Part shown: piece after piece, positions 24,709 to 34,110 of the stretch
Position numbering within the stretch: the first letter of the stretch is position 1
How the letters are laid out: each line of letters starts with the position of its first letter
NCBI GenBank assembly: GCA_900771325.1
Contig: CAAGNN010000094.1
Coordinates: forward strand, 1 to 38,302
Length of the DNA stretch: 38,302 bases
Source of the DNA: Kiritimatiellia bacterium
GTDB taxonomy: Bacteria; Verrucomicrobiota; Kiritimatiellia; RFP12; DVOR01
Reading direction: 5' to 3'
Position numbers and translations under genes: made by a program
Notes under the pieces: model-generated
Database searches by the model: none
Seen by the model: the letters and a program-made list of their open reading frames with translations, nothing else
Told to the model about the DNA's origin: nothing

Positions 24709-25731
24709 CTAAAACAAGTCTTTTCCGAGAATACACTTTTGCTGTCTAGCGAACTGCTTAAATTGTCGCTTCAGCCGCATTTTAAGCCAACAAGGCGCGA
24801 AATATCCAAGTTGCATCCTCCACCGGCTCCGCCCTGCTCTTGTGCGACTGACTATTACTAACAAAGCGCGGAGTAACATCGAATGCAAATAATAGTGCAA
24901 GACTTTCCAATGCGATAACCCTAACTCTCTTAAACCAACATTACATAAAATTCTGGCTGCATAAAGCCACAAGCAATCCGAGTCAAGTAGGCAATGCGTC
25001 CACTTGTGACTCAGCCCCCACGGCTTTCCAAAAGCATAATGAATACAACCATAAGGCACACTTTTCGGAAATGGTTCAATGTTAAAGCCCCCCCATCCAT
25101 CGGGAAGAAATCCAATCCGCCTAGAACATAGAATGTTGAGGACATCCTGATCATTATTTGGCACATCGCGATGCCGAGCCATAAACTCGAAACAACTTTC
25201 TGTAAAATCAATCGCACGAAGGCCTTTGAGATTCATTACAAGAAAACCTGCACAAACATAATCCTCGCCAGGCCATACATAATTATTTAACGAGAACCAT
25301 TGACGTCGTTCAGCAGTGTCACAACCAATATCTTTGTGACCTAAAATTAAGTTGTCACCCTCAAAAAAGGTCGTAAGGTCAAATGGATCACTGAGAAAAA
25401 GCGTATCCCCATCCACATATATACACCATTCCTGATTACGAAGATATTGCGGTATTTCAAATCGCGCATATGTACCTAAACTAGAATGATACGCTCGCAT
25501 ATCTGCAAATTTCTTCATGTCAACCAAATGCCGAGTAATACGAGTCAGACCGAGAGATCTTAATTTTTCGACAAAATCTTGCCAAATCGAATCCGAGATG
25601 CCGCAATCAAGAATATCAAACTCTAATAACTCTCGTTGTTTTGAACAGGCAAATGCACTCACTATCGACACCCTAGTCGGCATTAGGAAGTTTTCATCTG
25701 ATGCATAAACAATATGAATGCCCTCAATCAT
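24709..25731 (-). CDS. GT8-family glycosyltransferase
   Basis: A 340-residue protein that starts like LPS galactosyl/glucosyltransferases of family GT8: HIVYASDENFLMPTRVSIVSAF. EWCIYVDGDTLFLSDPFDL holds the DxD metal site, and FLVMNLKGLRAIDF, DQDVLNILC and GCIHYAFGKPWGLSHKW follow in the normal order. It is probably a retaining transferase using a UDP-sugar. A C7 run lies near 25088. The C-terminal 80 residues are basic and aromatic and may attach to the membrane. Confidence 0.88.
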   Translation of the reverse strand: MIEGIHIVYASDENFLMPTRVSIVSAFACSKQRELLEFDILDCGISDSIWQDFVEKLRSLGLTRITRHLVDMKKFADMRAYHSSLGTYARFEIPQYLRNQEWCIYVDGDTLFLSDPFDLTTFFEGDNLILGHKDIGCDTAERRQWFSLNNYVWPGEDYVCAGFLVMNLKGLRAIDFTESCFEFMARHRDVPNNDQDVLNILCSRRIGFLPDGWGGFNIEPFPKSVPYGCIHYAFGKPWGLSHKWTHCLLDSDCLWLYAARILCNVGLRELGLSHWKVLHYYLHSMLLRALLVIVSRTRAGRSRWRMQLGYFAPCWLKMRLKRQFKQFARQQKCILGKDLF

Positions 25732-25936
25732 AACGCCTTCTCTCTTGGAAAATTTCCTTTAATGCACTAATAAAGCCACATCATCTTTAGATATTGCTGT
25801 AATAAACAGTAGCCCCACAAACCTTTCGAAATGGTTGTCCCACAATTATCCAACGCAAAAAAGAAGCTCCTTCCATTACCACTCTCATATAAGTAAACAC
25901 CGTTAAAGCAGTCTTCCACATGATTAAGCCCATATC

Positions 25937-26782
25937 TCATTCCAACGCCCACGAGACATGGGGCGGTGTCATTACTGCACTGATAATCGTCGCATGATAT
26001 ATGCGATTCTCTTCTGAAGGAAGTGTCCGCCAATCCCCATATTCCTTACGCAATACATAATCTGCATCACAAGGAACGTTATATTCCTTTCCCACAAAAA
26101 TATGTCTACGCAAGGGAAAAAGTCTCTCCTCCTCCACATAGTATGTCGAATACGAATCTTGCTGCGCTCTCCATACTCTAGACGGAAATAAAATTCGCAT
26201 TAGAGAAAATGCTGCATATGCCAACCAATACGCCGCTTTCCACCCTAATGAGACACAACAGTCGAGCATCTTGACTCCTGCATTGGCTCTTGGCCGAGCA
26301 AGCGCGGCTCCCGCATGCCGCAAACAGCTATACTGAAAATGGCACCACCTATTGATAAACCTACGCGGCAAACGTGGTGCACATATCCATGGAAAAATAT
26401 CAATGAAGATTCCGCAAGGGACACTAACCACCGTCTCTGCCTCGCAAAAGAAAGAACTCCTATCTCTCAGTTTCGCAAAACTAAAGCAAGCGCCAGGAGT
26501 CTTTCTCAAATCTTGCAACAAAACAGTTTTAGGAAGTAATGCAGGCGCAATTTGGAGAAACTTTTTATAATCCGTCAATGGCATTGAGACATCCAAATCA
26601 TCATCCCATGGGATAAATCCATCGTGCCGCATCGCACCTAGTAACGTCCCATAGTCAAGCCAGTAGCGGAGATTATGCTCATCGCAAATCCTTACAAATA
26701 CATCCAACAGCTTTAATTGGACTATGCGCGCTTGTTCCAACGGTGTCTTTCCGGACAATCTTGCATCATCAAACTCTCTCAT
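25937..26782 (-). CDS. LicD family protein
   Basis: A 281-residue LicD-type protein. LRYWLDYGTLLGAMRHDGFIPWDDDLDVSM (residues about 38-67) is the nucleotidyltransferase-like core with the DDDxD metal site. FIDIFPW follows, and REYGD-like KEYGDWRTLP closes the domain. LicD proteins transfer phosphocholine or similar phospho-substituents to surface glycans; the substituent here is not known. GAGGATG precedes the ATG. A possible own promoter, TG-T-GATAAT on the minus strand, lies at 26802-26794. The 205 bp between its stop and the GT8 gene hold no supported gene. Confidence 0.88.
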   Translation of the reverse strand: MREFDDARLSGKTPLEQARIVQLKLLDVFVRICDEHNLRYWLDYGTLLGAMRHDGFIPWDDDLDVSMPLTDYKKFLQIAPALLPKTVLLQDLRKTPGACFSFAKLRDRSSFFCEAETVVSVPCGIFIDIFPWICAPRLPRRFINRWCHFQYSCLRHAGAALARPRANAGVKMLDCCVSLGWKAAYWLAYAAFSLMRILFPSRVWRAQQDSYSTYYVEEERLFPLRRHIFVGKEYNVPCDADYVLRKEYGDWRTLPSEENRIYHATIISAVMTPPHVSWALE

Positions 26783-26853
26783 AAAACATCCTCATTATCA
26801 CATCAAGACTCTATCAATGTTCCTGTAAAGACTTCGCTGTTCCTCAGTTTCTG

Positions 26854-27816
26854 TCAAAACAACCACAAAGAATACATTTTTGCCCGCGATTTCAACAGAG
26901 TATACATAACATACAACACCTGTTGCCCGAATAACTTTGCGACCAACTTCCGTTTACCCGCCAACTGTTCATAGTATCCTCCGCCCAATGTCCGGATATG
27001 TCGCCAACAGGTCCGCTGAACCGCGCGATCTCGAAGTATAGATGGCAGATAGAGGAGATTATAATACCATTGCACCACCGCCAGGCGAACACGTGGCGAG
27101 TTCTCAACGGACAAAGCACAGCGCTCGCGCGTCTTTGCAGCTTCCAAGATCGAGACATTTGTCTGCCGAGATGGAGGTCGATGGCTTAAACTGCTCTCGA
27201 CCATTCGATAAAAGGCGACCGTCTGTTCGGCACAAATGATGTCCGAGGAGTTCGCGATTGCCCGTGCAGCAAACTCAAAGTCATCATTCTCCACCACATC
27301 CTCTCGCCAATGTCCTGACTTCTCTAACAACGTCCGTGGCCAGAGCCACGAATGAATAACCGGACCACCATCTCGCCCTAAGAAATAGTCAACAGGAGCC
27401 TTATAGACATATCTTGGCGCAGGCTCTACTGTACCGTTTGCGTAAATACGACTAAAGTTTGCATAAGTGATGCCGTATTTGAGCTCCTTCAACCCTTTTC
27501 TTGCCGCCAAATGCGCTGTTAGATAACCTTCTGGTAATAAATCGTCCCCATCCATAAACAGAACGAGTTGCGCCGTTGTAGTGTCAAACCCCCGATTCCG
27601 CGCTTTCGCCGCACCGCCATTGCGTTGATAAATCACCCGGACACACCCCGTGAAACAGCGGAGACCTTTCTCCATCTCACCTGCTGAATCATCAGATGAT
27701 CCGTCATCCACAATCAACACCTCCGTTGCCTGCTGCTTCACGCAACAAGCCATCGCAGCATAGATGTAGGCGCCTTTGTTATAGCACGTGAGAATAATTG
27801 AACATGTTTCGGCCAT
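26854..27816 (-). CDS. GT2 glycosyltransferase
   Basis: A 320-residue GT-A enzyme with SIILTCYNKGAYIYAAMACCV, VLIVDDGSSDDSAGEME, NGGAAKARNRGF and LVLFMDGDDLLPEGYL. ENDDFEFAARAI later supplies the ED-type acidic motif. The ATG at 27816 is preferred over an adjacent TTG because AGGAG is positioned for it. The C-terminus is basic with several hydrophobic patches. Confidence 0.87.
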   Translation of the reverse strand: MAETCSIILTCYNKGAYIYAAMACCVKQQATEVLIVDDGSSDDSAGEMEKGLRCFTGCVRVIYQRNGGAAKARNRGFDTTTAQLVLFMDGDDLLPEGYLTAHLAARKGLKELKYGITYANFSRIYANGTVEPAPRYVYKAPVDYFLGRDGGPVIHSWLWPRTLLEKSGHWREDVVENDDFEFAARAIANSSDIICAEQTVAFYRMVESSLSHRPPSRQTNVSILEAAKTRERCALSVENSPRVRLAVVQWYYNLLYLPSILRDRAVQRTCWRHIRTLGGGYYEQLAGKRKLVAKLFGQQVLYVMYTLLKSRAKMYSLWLF

Positions 27817-27875
27817 CAAACCGCTCCTGTTCCCTCGTCAACATTACAATCTCCCGTTGCATAAAGCGCAATCCC

Positions 27876-28814
27876 TCAAGGGTTCTCCACCTTTTGTAAC
27901 AGTTCGGGATATTGAGCCAATAAACGCTTGTATACCAATTGCGAATACCGAATGGCCCCCGCCCCATTCAAGTGGTCGCAATCGGCCCACCATTGATGAT
28001 CTTGCAAAGATGCCTCTTCCCAGAAGTTAAACCACGGAACTTGGAACTGATGAGAGATCCTAGTCATTCTGTCAATGAAGAGTTTTTGATCCTCCTGTGG
28101 AATACTATACATTCTCGTCCAAGGATGAACAGGTGCCGTGACTAACACAATCTTAACAGAAGAGTCTTGCATTTCCGTTAGAAATTGTTTCAGCACTTTC
28201 TCACCATACCCCTCCCGCTGCGCATCAACTGGTTGCTGATCATTCCTTTGATACAAGGCAATATCACTCCACTTCGTTTCCAAGAAAGCCGTTTCACGCC
28301 GAACAAAACCACCCGCCAAAAAGCATTCCGAATCAGGCGAGAATGTATGCTTGACTGCAGGAACGACAATCCCCTCTGTGAAGCGCAAAAGAAACCCTGG
28401 GGCTATTGGCGGTCGGTGTTCTGTGGGATAAAGTTCGGAAATGACATACATTGGATAACACAACTTCGCATAATACCCTGTGTCCTCCAAGGTGAAATCA
28501 AAGAATCTAATTGGCCACACCCCGATAATCAAAACTTTCAACTGCGGATTTTCTTCGCAAATCATACGTGCCTTAATCAACGATACAATTAACGGAGAAG
28601 CACTTCTACCAAAGTTACGAAAACGAGGAATCTCTGCTGGGGCAAGCGAGACTTCAATATGCGAATCTCCAACGGCAGCAATTTGCGCTTCAGGACATAT
28701 CAAAGCGCGTCGAAGGCATACCATCTCCGTCCGCCATGCCCAAAACGCCACAGAGCCGCCGATTGCAACCACCATCGCCCCAAATATCAAACACCGAACA
28801 AGAAAGCGTTTCAT
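27876..28814 (-). CDS. Membrane-anchored SGNH-like protein
   Basis: A 312-residue protein with one N-terminal membrane segment (FLVRCLIFGAMVVAIGGSVA), so the rest should face the periplasm. AAVGDSHIEVSLAP near residue 45 matches block I (GDS) of the SGNH hydrolase fold. The C-terminal WWADCDHLNGAGAIRYSQ matches block V with Asp and His. These are the catalytic Ser, Asp and His of that fold. In glycan loci such proteins often act with O-acyltransferases. The ATG at 28814, with AGGAAACAG before it, is the true start. The proline-rich frame upstream belongs to antisense of the preceding gene. Confidence 0.8.
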   Translation of the reverse strand: MKRFLVRCLIFGAMVVAIGGSVAFWAWRTEMVCLRRALICPEAQIAAVGDSHIEVSLAPAEIPRFRNFGRSASPLIVSLIKARMICEENPQLKVLIIGVWPIRFFDFTLEDTGYYAKLCYPMYVISELYPTEHRPPIAPGFLLRFTEGIVVPAVKHTFSPDSECFLAGGFVRRETAFLETKWSDIALYQRNDQQPVDAQREGYGEKVLKQFLTEMQDSSVKIVLVTAPVHPWTRMYSIPQEDQKLFIDRMTRISHQFQVPWFNFWEEASLQDHQWWADCDHLNGAGAIRYSQLVYKRLLAQYPELLQKVENP

Positions 28815-28839
28815 CTGTTTCCTAAATAATAGCTTCAAG

Positions 28840-30339
28840 TTACCGGGTGGGCGGGGAGGAATAGGCGCGGACGGTGATGGAGGTAGTGCCAAGGGAGGGG
28901 GTGATGCGACAGGGGATGGAGGCGGAGAAGCGGGAGGAGTCGGCGGCATCGCGCGTGAAGGTGGTAAGGGTGGCAAAAGTGGTGGGGAAGGCAGGATAGA
29001 TTGTGGAGGTAACACCGCCAGGGGAGGTCTGGAGGACGCGAAGGTAGAAGGATCGGCTTTGAGCGGTTTCGGTGGGCAGGTCAACGGAGACCTTTAACGT
29101 TGAGACCAAGTCGGTGTTGTCGGCTTGATCGACCTTAAGATCTGCGATGCCAAAGTGTGCGTTGACGGTGCAACCGCTCTCGGTCACCGTCGGGATTAGG
29201 CCAAAGAGAATAGCCGCATCTCGGTCAGATTCCGAGACACCCGAAGCATAGACCAATTCCGGAGACTTGGCTGCAGCGATAACCAAGCGTCCGTTTTCAT
29301 CAGTCGTCCGCTCCTTCTCAGTCAACGTCGAGCCATCGGCCACTTTGATACAACTTTCCGGCACCACCACGCTAGACTTCGCAGAGACAGCCAAAATCCT
29401 CTTTCCAAAGACCTCGCCTTGCCCCTTCGTTGCTGCCACCACTTCATTCATTCGTCCCGAAGGGATATCGATGAGCCTCTCTAAGGTGGTCGAAGGGGTA
29501 ATCCCGTCTTCTAACTCTACGCATCCACCCGCAAGCGTAATCGCGGTCGGGAAGAGGGGATTCGTCGTCCAATTGTAACCTGCCTCCTTAACTGGAGCAG
29601 ACGCTCCATACGGATAGACATTGACAACTGCGCCCTCTTCCACGCGCAAAGCCTGACATCCTTCTGAAATCAACTCAGGCAACACCCATCGCGACGACTT
29701 CACCACACACGCACTCGCTTGAAAGCGCACGCGCACACCCTCTGCGAAGGTCACGCAGACCTTGGAGTTGCCGATAACAACGGGTGTTGGTTGCGTTCCT
29801 GCGCTAAAATCATTGGTGCTCATCGGGCACGCCCAAACGCGCTGAAGATAAATCCACGTTGTTGCATTCTCACTCTTAGCCCGTTCGAACCGCACTTCGC
29901 CACCGGTCATCTCCGAGAGATCAATGACTGGCTGTCTCCCTTTATCGCTGTCCTTCACCCGTAGATAAACCGAGGAGGTAGGGAGCGTATGGCGGATAAT
30001 GAGCGTGCCCTTCCCCAAGACCTTCAAGGGCGGAACATAATTGTCATTATCATCTTGCAGGTCTGTTGTTACCGGCGCGTAACTGTTTAGGTTAAGAATA
30101 ACCGTATTATTCCCTGCACCTAGGTTAACCCGCAGCGCCACATTCATTGCGGTTCCCCCCGTGGCTGTAAGCTTCCACTCCCTGGTAACACCCGTTGCAC
30201 CAGCAGCGCTCATCAAATAGACGGAACCCGTCTTCAACGTATGGGTCCCCTCGTCAAGGGTTGTCACCGTTCCTGCAACGGAGAGACCTGCCACAAAAGG
30301 CAGGAACAACAAAAACAGACGCTGAAATGTATTACGCAT
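28840..30339 (-). CDS. Exported hypothetical protein, beta-rich
   Basis: A 499-residue protein with a signal peptide (about MRNTFQRLFLLFLPFVAGLS). The mature part is rich in Thr, Val, Gly and Ser, with alternating beta-strand patterns (GTLIIRHTLPTSSVYLRVKD, then VCVTFAEGVRVRF). No PEP-CTERM or other anchor is visible at the C-terminus. I recognise no family. GC is higher than in the neighbouring glycosyltransferase genes and like that of the chromosomal genes. It has its own promoter immediately before the ATG. Its position between a pyruvyltransferase-family gene and an SGNH gene suggests a role linked with the surface glycan, but this is only inference. Confidence 0.72.
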   Translation of the reverse strand: MRNTFQRLFLLFLPFVAGLSVAGTVTTLDEGTHTLKTGSVYLMSAAGATGVTREWKLTATGGTAMNVALRVNLGAGNNTVILNLNSYAPVTTDLQDDNDNYVPPLKVLGKGTLIIRHTLPTSSVYLRVKDSDKGRQPVIDLSEMTGGEVRFERAKSENATTWIYLQRVWACPMSTNDFSAGTQPTPVVIGNSKVCVTFAEGVRVRFQASACVVKSSRWVLPELISEGCQALRVEEGAVVNVYPYGASAPVKEAGYNWTTNPLFPTAITLAGGCVELEDGITPSTTLERLIDIPSGRMNEVVAATKGQGEVFGKRILAVSAKSSVVVPESCIKVADGSTLTEKERTTDENGRLVIAAAKSPELVYASGVSESDRDAAILFGLIPTVTESGCTVNAHFGIADLKVDQADNTDLVSTLKVSVDLPTETAQSRSFYLRVLQTSPGGVTSTIYPAFPTTFATLTTFTRDAADSSRFSASIPCRITPSLGTTSITVRAYSSPPTR

Positions 30340-30345
30340 AAGGGA

Positions 30346-30354
30346 AGTATAGCA
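30346..30354 (-). promoter_or_regulatory. Extended -10 of the exported protein gene, predicted leaderless
   Basis: Minus-strand TG-C-TATACT at 30354 down to 30346, exactly 6 nt before the ATG at 30339. No Shine-Dalgarno. It lies inside the glycan locus, so it may also drive the genes downstream. Confidence 0.6.
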
Positions 30355-30372
30355 GATTTTACGCGTGAATGT

Positions 30373-31542
30373 TCAACATTGGCAATCTACGAACGTTTTA
30401 TCTGGGGCGAGGGCGGCTTTTAGCCAGGCGAGGGAAAAGGCCCGTCGAGATTGCAATTTGGCTTCTACGGCGGTCCAATCCACAGGTTCCAATAATCGTG
30501 CCTGCCAGACTACTGCATCCGCTCGGTAATCCATCCAGCGCGACTCAAGACCAAACTCAAACATCAGTTCTTTCTGCCGCTGGTTCTGGTTTCGACCCGG
30601 GAGGTCGTGCTGCCATATCGACAGGAAAGATTTCCGATATAGCAACGCCAACGCCGAACCGTGGTAGGAGTTTGTGATAAAGAAAGCAGCATCGTCTAAC
30701 GCGCGCAGGAATGTTCTCGGCGAATAGATGGTCTGCAAGGTTTTCGGGATGAACTGCTCTGCGCCCTGGATCCCACAGAAGCGCAAGTCACACCCCAAAG
30801 CTTTCGCCAACGCCTTGAGTTGCGCCAACGGCAGATCCGCCGTCTCTCGAATGTTGACCAAATAGCAGAACAAGGTCGGCTTACGAAATTGTGCTCGCGG
30901 AGACTGGATGGCCCGGTAGTCCGCCTGATTCAGCAACATAACCGAATCCAACACGTGGCAGACCGGCACCTGATCTGGCACCAAATCTCGGACGACCTCA
31001 ACCCCCACCTGCTCGCGAATTCCCACCGCCGTAAAACGCTTCAACCGCTGCCCCACCACACACCGCCAACCCGGTTCATTCCCATTCCCAAACCAATCGG
31101 TACTCACCGCGTATGTAATCAGCGGATTGCCCGTCTTTACTCGCTCCAGCCACTTGTAGTCCGAATCCGGACACAACACCTGATCGCCCCCGCGAATCCC
31201 AACCGTCTCTTCGTCAAAGGGCTGCGCCTCATCAAAGCGCCCAATTAGGTGCTCAAAGTCTCGCCGGAAGCCCCGCTCTCGCCGCTTCCGAAAGCGCAGC
31301 GCCACCACTGCGGCCCGACGATTCGGTAGCCGCTTCAGCCACCAGTACGTTGGGCGCATCACATCGTACACCGCCTCTCGCACACGCACACCCAGCGGAA
31401 TATGCTCTTGTGCTTCAATTACGCGAAAGGGCGCATACCCCAACGCTTTCAAGACTTTCCGCAACGCAAAGTGCTGCAGGAAAGACCCCACATTACTCAG
31501 CAAGTAATACGCCGAGATGGTCGATATCGCAACCCGCCTCAT
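30373..31542 (-). CDS. Polysaccharide pyruvyl transferase family protein
   Basis: The 389-residue product has the family layout. AISTISAYYLLSNVGSFLQHFAL opens the first Rossmann-like domain. GGDQVLCPDSDYKW follows, and AAFFITNSYHGSALALLYRKSFL near the C-terminus is the hallmark motif of the pyruvyltransferase family (TNSYHG). Members add ketal pyruvate to exopolysaccharides, using phosphoenolpyruvate. It overlaps the upstream nitroreductase-like gene by 4 nt (ATGA), so they are translationally coupled. Confidence 0.87.
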   Translation of the reverse strand: MRRVAISTISAYYLLSNVGSFLQHFALRKVLKALGYAPFRVIEAQEHIPLGVRVREAVYDVMRPTYWWLKRLPNRRAAVVALRFRKRRERGFRRDFEHLIGRFDEAQPFDEETVGIRGGDQVLCPDSDYKWLERVKTGNPLITYAVSTDWFGNGNEPGWRCVVGQRLKRFTAVGIREQVGVEVVRDLVPDQVPVCHVLDSVMLLNQADYRAIQSPRAQFRKPTLFCYLVNIRETADLPLAQLKALAKALGCDLRFCGIQGAEQFIPKTLQTIYSPRTFLRALDDAAFFITNSYHGSALALLYRKSFLSIWQHDLPGRNQNQRQKELMFEFGLESRWMDYRADAVVWQARLLEPVDWTAVEAKLQSRRAFSLAWLKAALAPDKTFVDCQC

Positions 31543-32558
31543 TGAACCTCACGAAAGATGTCACGCACATGCTTACGCGGAGAAGCTGCCACCATAAAAC
31601 GCTCTGGAGCATTTCCACACGACAGAATAGCAGCTATCGCCTCTGACTCCGGCACTGCAAGCACTGTATGAGCCTCTCGGTCTTGCTCTGGCTTTACAGA
31701 CCAGTTCAATATACAGTGTGCAACCTTGTGATAGTGCAATGCATAGCAGAGGTTCATAATGAATATGCCGGCATTCGTGTAGAGGTCATTACGCTCTTCC
31801 ATCCAACGATCTCCAGCAAGGTCAGCCGTAATAACCAACAGTTTATCTGCATCCATCCCGAAACCGCGATTACCGTTCTGGAGCGCTAAGACTGCGTCTC
31901 GCTTCTCGTGATTAGAGACACAATAGACCTTAATGAACTGTCGATTACACGCAGATGGTGCCGTCATTGCTAATTCCACCGCAGACATAATACGCTCTAC
32001 CTCAACCACCCCCTCATAATATCGCGAGGTATGACGCGAGGCCGCGAAAAGCGGAAAAGGGTCTTCATTATGCGAGAAGAACGCTTCACGCGTTGTCGTG
32101 ACTTGAGCCGAAGAGGGAACAGCGCTATGTGCCATACAAAACTGCTCAATACGCCCCCAATATTCTGCATCCGTCGACATATCAAAATGCGCCTCTTGAT
32201 GCGCTGCGTAATACTCCTTTACCACCCCGACCGCGTGATCTACTTGCGCCTCTTCTCGTCCGAATTGAGCCTCAAAGCGTTCAATTTGGGAAATTAGGTC
32301 AAGGACCGCAGCGCGTCCAAAGCCAAGGTGGCGTCTTGGCATCGTAATCCCCTTCTCGAGAACGTGATATGCCATAATAATACGAGCTAGCAACGCCCCT
32401 CGCGTGGGAGCCGCGATACTCCCCGCATACCGCACGAACCGCGCACAATCATAGGCGAACAAACTCTTTACCCTGCGAGAAGGATTGTTCTTAATCCGTC
32501 TAATCAGCCGAACAATAAGTACTAATGGGAATAAGACAGCTTTGCAATACCGATTCAT
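31539..32558 (-). CDS. Nitroreductase-like protein of glycan loci
   Basis: The 339-residue product has SRHTSRYYEGVVEVERIMSAVELAMTAPSACNRQFIKVYCV at about 175-215. It matches the FMN-binding nitroreductase fold (R-S/T-R...AxxAPSACNxQ). LYTNAGIFIMNLCYALHYH and the closing GNAPERFMVAASPRK fit the C-terminal half. The N-terminal ~150 residues are helical and not part of the standard fold. Such nitroreductase-like genes often sit next to pyruvyltransferase genes in polysaccharide loci. Its reaction there is not known to me. Confidence 0.82.
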   Translation of the reverse strand: MNRYCKAVLFPLVLIVRLIRRIKNNPSRRVKSLFAYDCARFVRYAGSIAAPTRGALLARIIMAYHVLEKGITMPRRHLGFGRAAVLDLISQIERFEAQFGREEAQVDHAVGVVKEYYAAHQEAHFDMSTDAEYWGRIEQFCMAHSAVPSSAQVTTTREAFFSHNEDPFPLFAASRHTSRYYEGVVEVERIMSAVELAMTAPSACNRQFIKVYCVSNHEKRDAVLALQNGNRGFGMDADKLLVITADLAGDRWMEERNDLYTNAGIFIMNLCYALHYHKVAHCILNWSVKPEQDREAHTVLAVPESEAIAAILSCGNAPERFMVAASPRKHVRDIFREVQ

Positions 32559-32562
32559 TATA

Positions 32563-34110
32563 CTACCTTAACACTTTTACTATCGCCGCAGAGAACTTCT
32601 CTTTGAGGAACTTCCGCTCGGCGGCATCCAACACCGTAAAGAGGACGAGCGGGATAAGGACCACTTCGGTAACGCCAGTGGTGATGCACAGGCGTAGGAA
32701 AGAGGGCGGGAAGAAGAGACGCGGGAGAAGGCCAACTGACACAGCCACGCCCCCAACGCCAACGAGCGGCAGAAAGATCCGAAAGATCCAGTATCGCGGA
32801 GAGATGTCCAGCAACACCTTGACAGCGATCAGCCGCACCACCGCCACCGCCGCAAGCGTAGAGAAGAGTGCGTACCCCACCGAATAGATTCCCAGCCCGA
32901 CCTTCATCATCCCCCACGCCAACGGCAAGGTGAGGATAAAGAGCGTCCCCACGATAAACTGATACCAAGCGATCTTGCCATTCGCCGCAATCACCACCCA
33001 GTGCCCTGTGGTCACCTTTTCAAGTAAAAGAATCGCCATTAGCCAAATACACAAGCACCCGACCTGCTGCGGTGGCGTCTTCAGCCACAACACAAGCACC
33101 TCCTCCACCTCAAGAGAGAGCGGAATTGCCAAAGGCAGCACCAACAGCGCCCCAAACTTACACGTTGTATGGACCAGCGTAATCATCCGCTCGCGATTGC
33201 CGGCCCCCCGAGCCGTTGTAATCGCTGGCATAAAGGCCCCCACCATCGCCGCAGCCAATGTCTGCGTCTGTGAGGAAACCGTATTAGCAATCGTCACCGT
33301 GGCATTAAACGTCGGCCCCAACATCTTATTCACCAGCACCGTCATCCCCGCCCCCTTCAGCAGATTGCCCAACGCCCCAAAGAAACTCCAACCCGCAAAG
33401 GCGAATAACTCGCGAATATCCGCCAAATTGAAGAGACTGCGCACGCGCAACCGGCACTCCGGGAAGATGACGCACGCGCGCACCACGATAATCAACGAGG
33501 GCACAATCGTCAGCACGCACGACCACAAAGCATACGGCGCCAGCCACACCCCCGGGTGATGGATCATATAGTAGAGAAAAACCACATTAAGCGTCGAGGT
33601 AACGAACGAGTAAATCGTGAGCTCGGCGATGTACTGCTTGGCCGTGTACATCGCATTAAAGGGCACCGACACCATCCCCAAGAAACACGTTAGGCACACA
33701 TAGCGAAAGACCTTCAAGCAGTCCCCCACCCGATCCGGCGGGATCGTCAAATAATGCTCAATCGCCCAAACGCCCACCGGCGCACCCACAATCATCAACA
33801 CCAACGGAATCGTCGTGTGGATGGACACCGCCACCGAAAACCATCGCCGACACTCCTCGAGCCCCGCCTTCGGATCGGCCACCGCCTTCCCCACCGAAAA
33901 CGCATAGAACCGGCTAATCGACCCGGCCAAGATGTTATTGAAGAACGAGATGAACATCGTCAACCCGCCGACGACGCCCATCAGGCCGTAGTCGACTTCG
34001 CCCAGAGCCATCAGGGTCCAGCGGCCGCAGAAGAGGCCGATGATGAGCGCATAGAGCGAGCGGCCGTAGGTGGCGACGATATTCAGGAAGATGCGCCGGT
34101 TCTCGGTCAT
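32563..34110 (-). CDS. Wzx-type polysaccharide flippase (MOP superfamily)
   Basis: The 515-residue product has about twelve to fourteen hydrophobic segments. It starts IFLNIVATYGRSLYALIIGLFCGRWTLMALGEVDYGLMG, the usual opening of Wzx-like exporters that move lipid-linked glycan units across the inner membrane. NNILAGSISRFYAFSVGKA and MVSVPFNAMYTAKQYIAEL are further family features. Its start codon overlaps the stop of the XRE regulator gene by 4 nt. The nitroreductase-like gene follows within 4 nt. This makes it the first structural gene of the second glycan locus. Confidence 0.9.
   Translation of the reverse strand: MTENRRIFLNIVATYGRSLYALIIGLFCGRWTLMALGEVDYGLMGVVGGLTMFISFFNNILAGSISRFYAFSVGKAVADPKAGLEECRRWFSVAVSIHTTIPLVLMIVGAPVGVWAIEHYLTIPPDRVGDCLKVFRYVCLTCFLGMVSVPFNAMYTAKQYIAELTIYSFVTSTLNVVFLYYMIHHPGVWLAPYALWSCVLTIVPSLIIVVRACVIFPECRLRVRSLFNLADIRELFAFAGWSFFGALGNLLKGAGMTVLVNKMLGPTFNATVTIANTVSSQTQTLAAAMVGAFMPAITTARGAGNRERMITLVHTTCKFGALLVLPLAIPLSLEVEEVLVLWLKTPPQQVGCLCIWLMAILLLEKVTTGHWVVIAANGKIAWYQFIVGTLFILTLPLAWGMMKVGLGIYSVGYALFSTLAAVAVVRLIAVKVLLDISPRYWIFRIFLPLVGVGGVAVSVGLLPRLFFPPSFLRLCITTGVTEVVLIPLVLFTVLDAAERKFLKEKFSAAIVKVLR

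Noticed and set aside
25767..26033. 88-codon minus-strand frame after LicD
   Set aside because: It overlaps the LicD 3' end in another frame and has no ribosome site and no recognisable motif. The 205-bp gap is left unassigned.
28815..29084. Proline-rich N-terminal extension of the SGNH-like protein
   Set aside because: It overlaps the end of the exported protein gene in another frame. The membrane segment and Shine-Dalgarno at 28814 define the real start.
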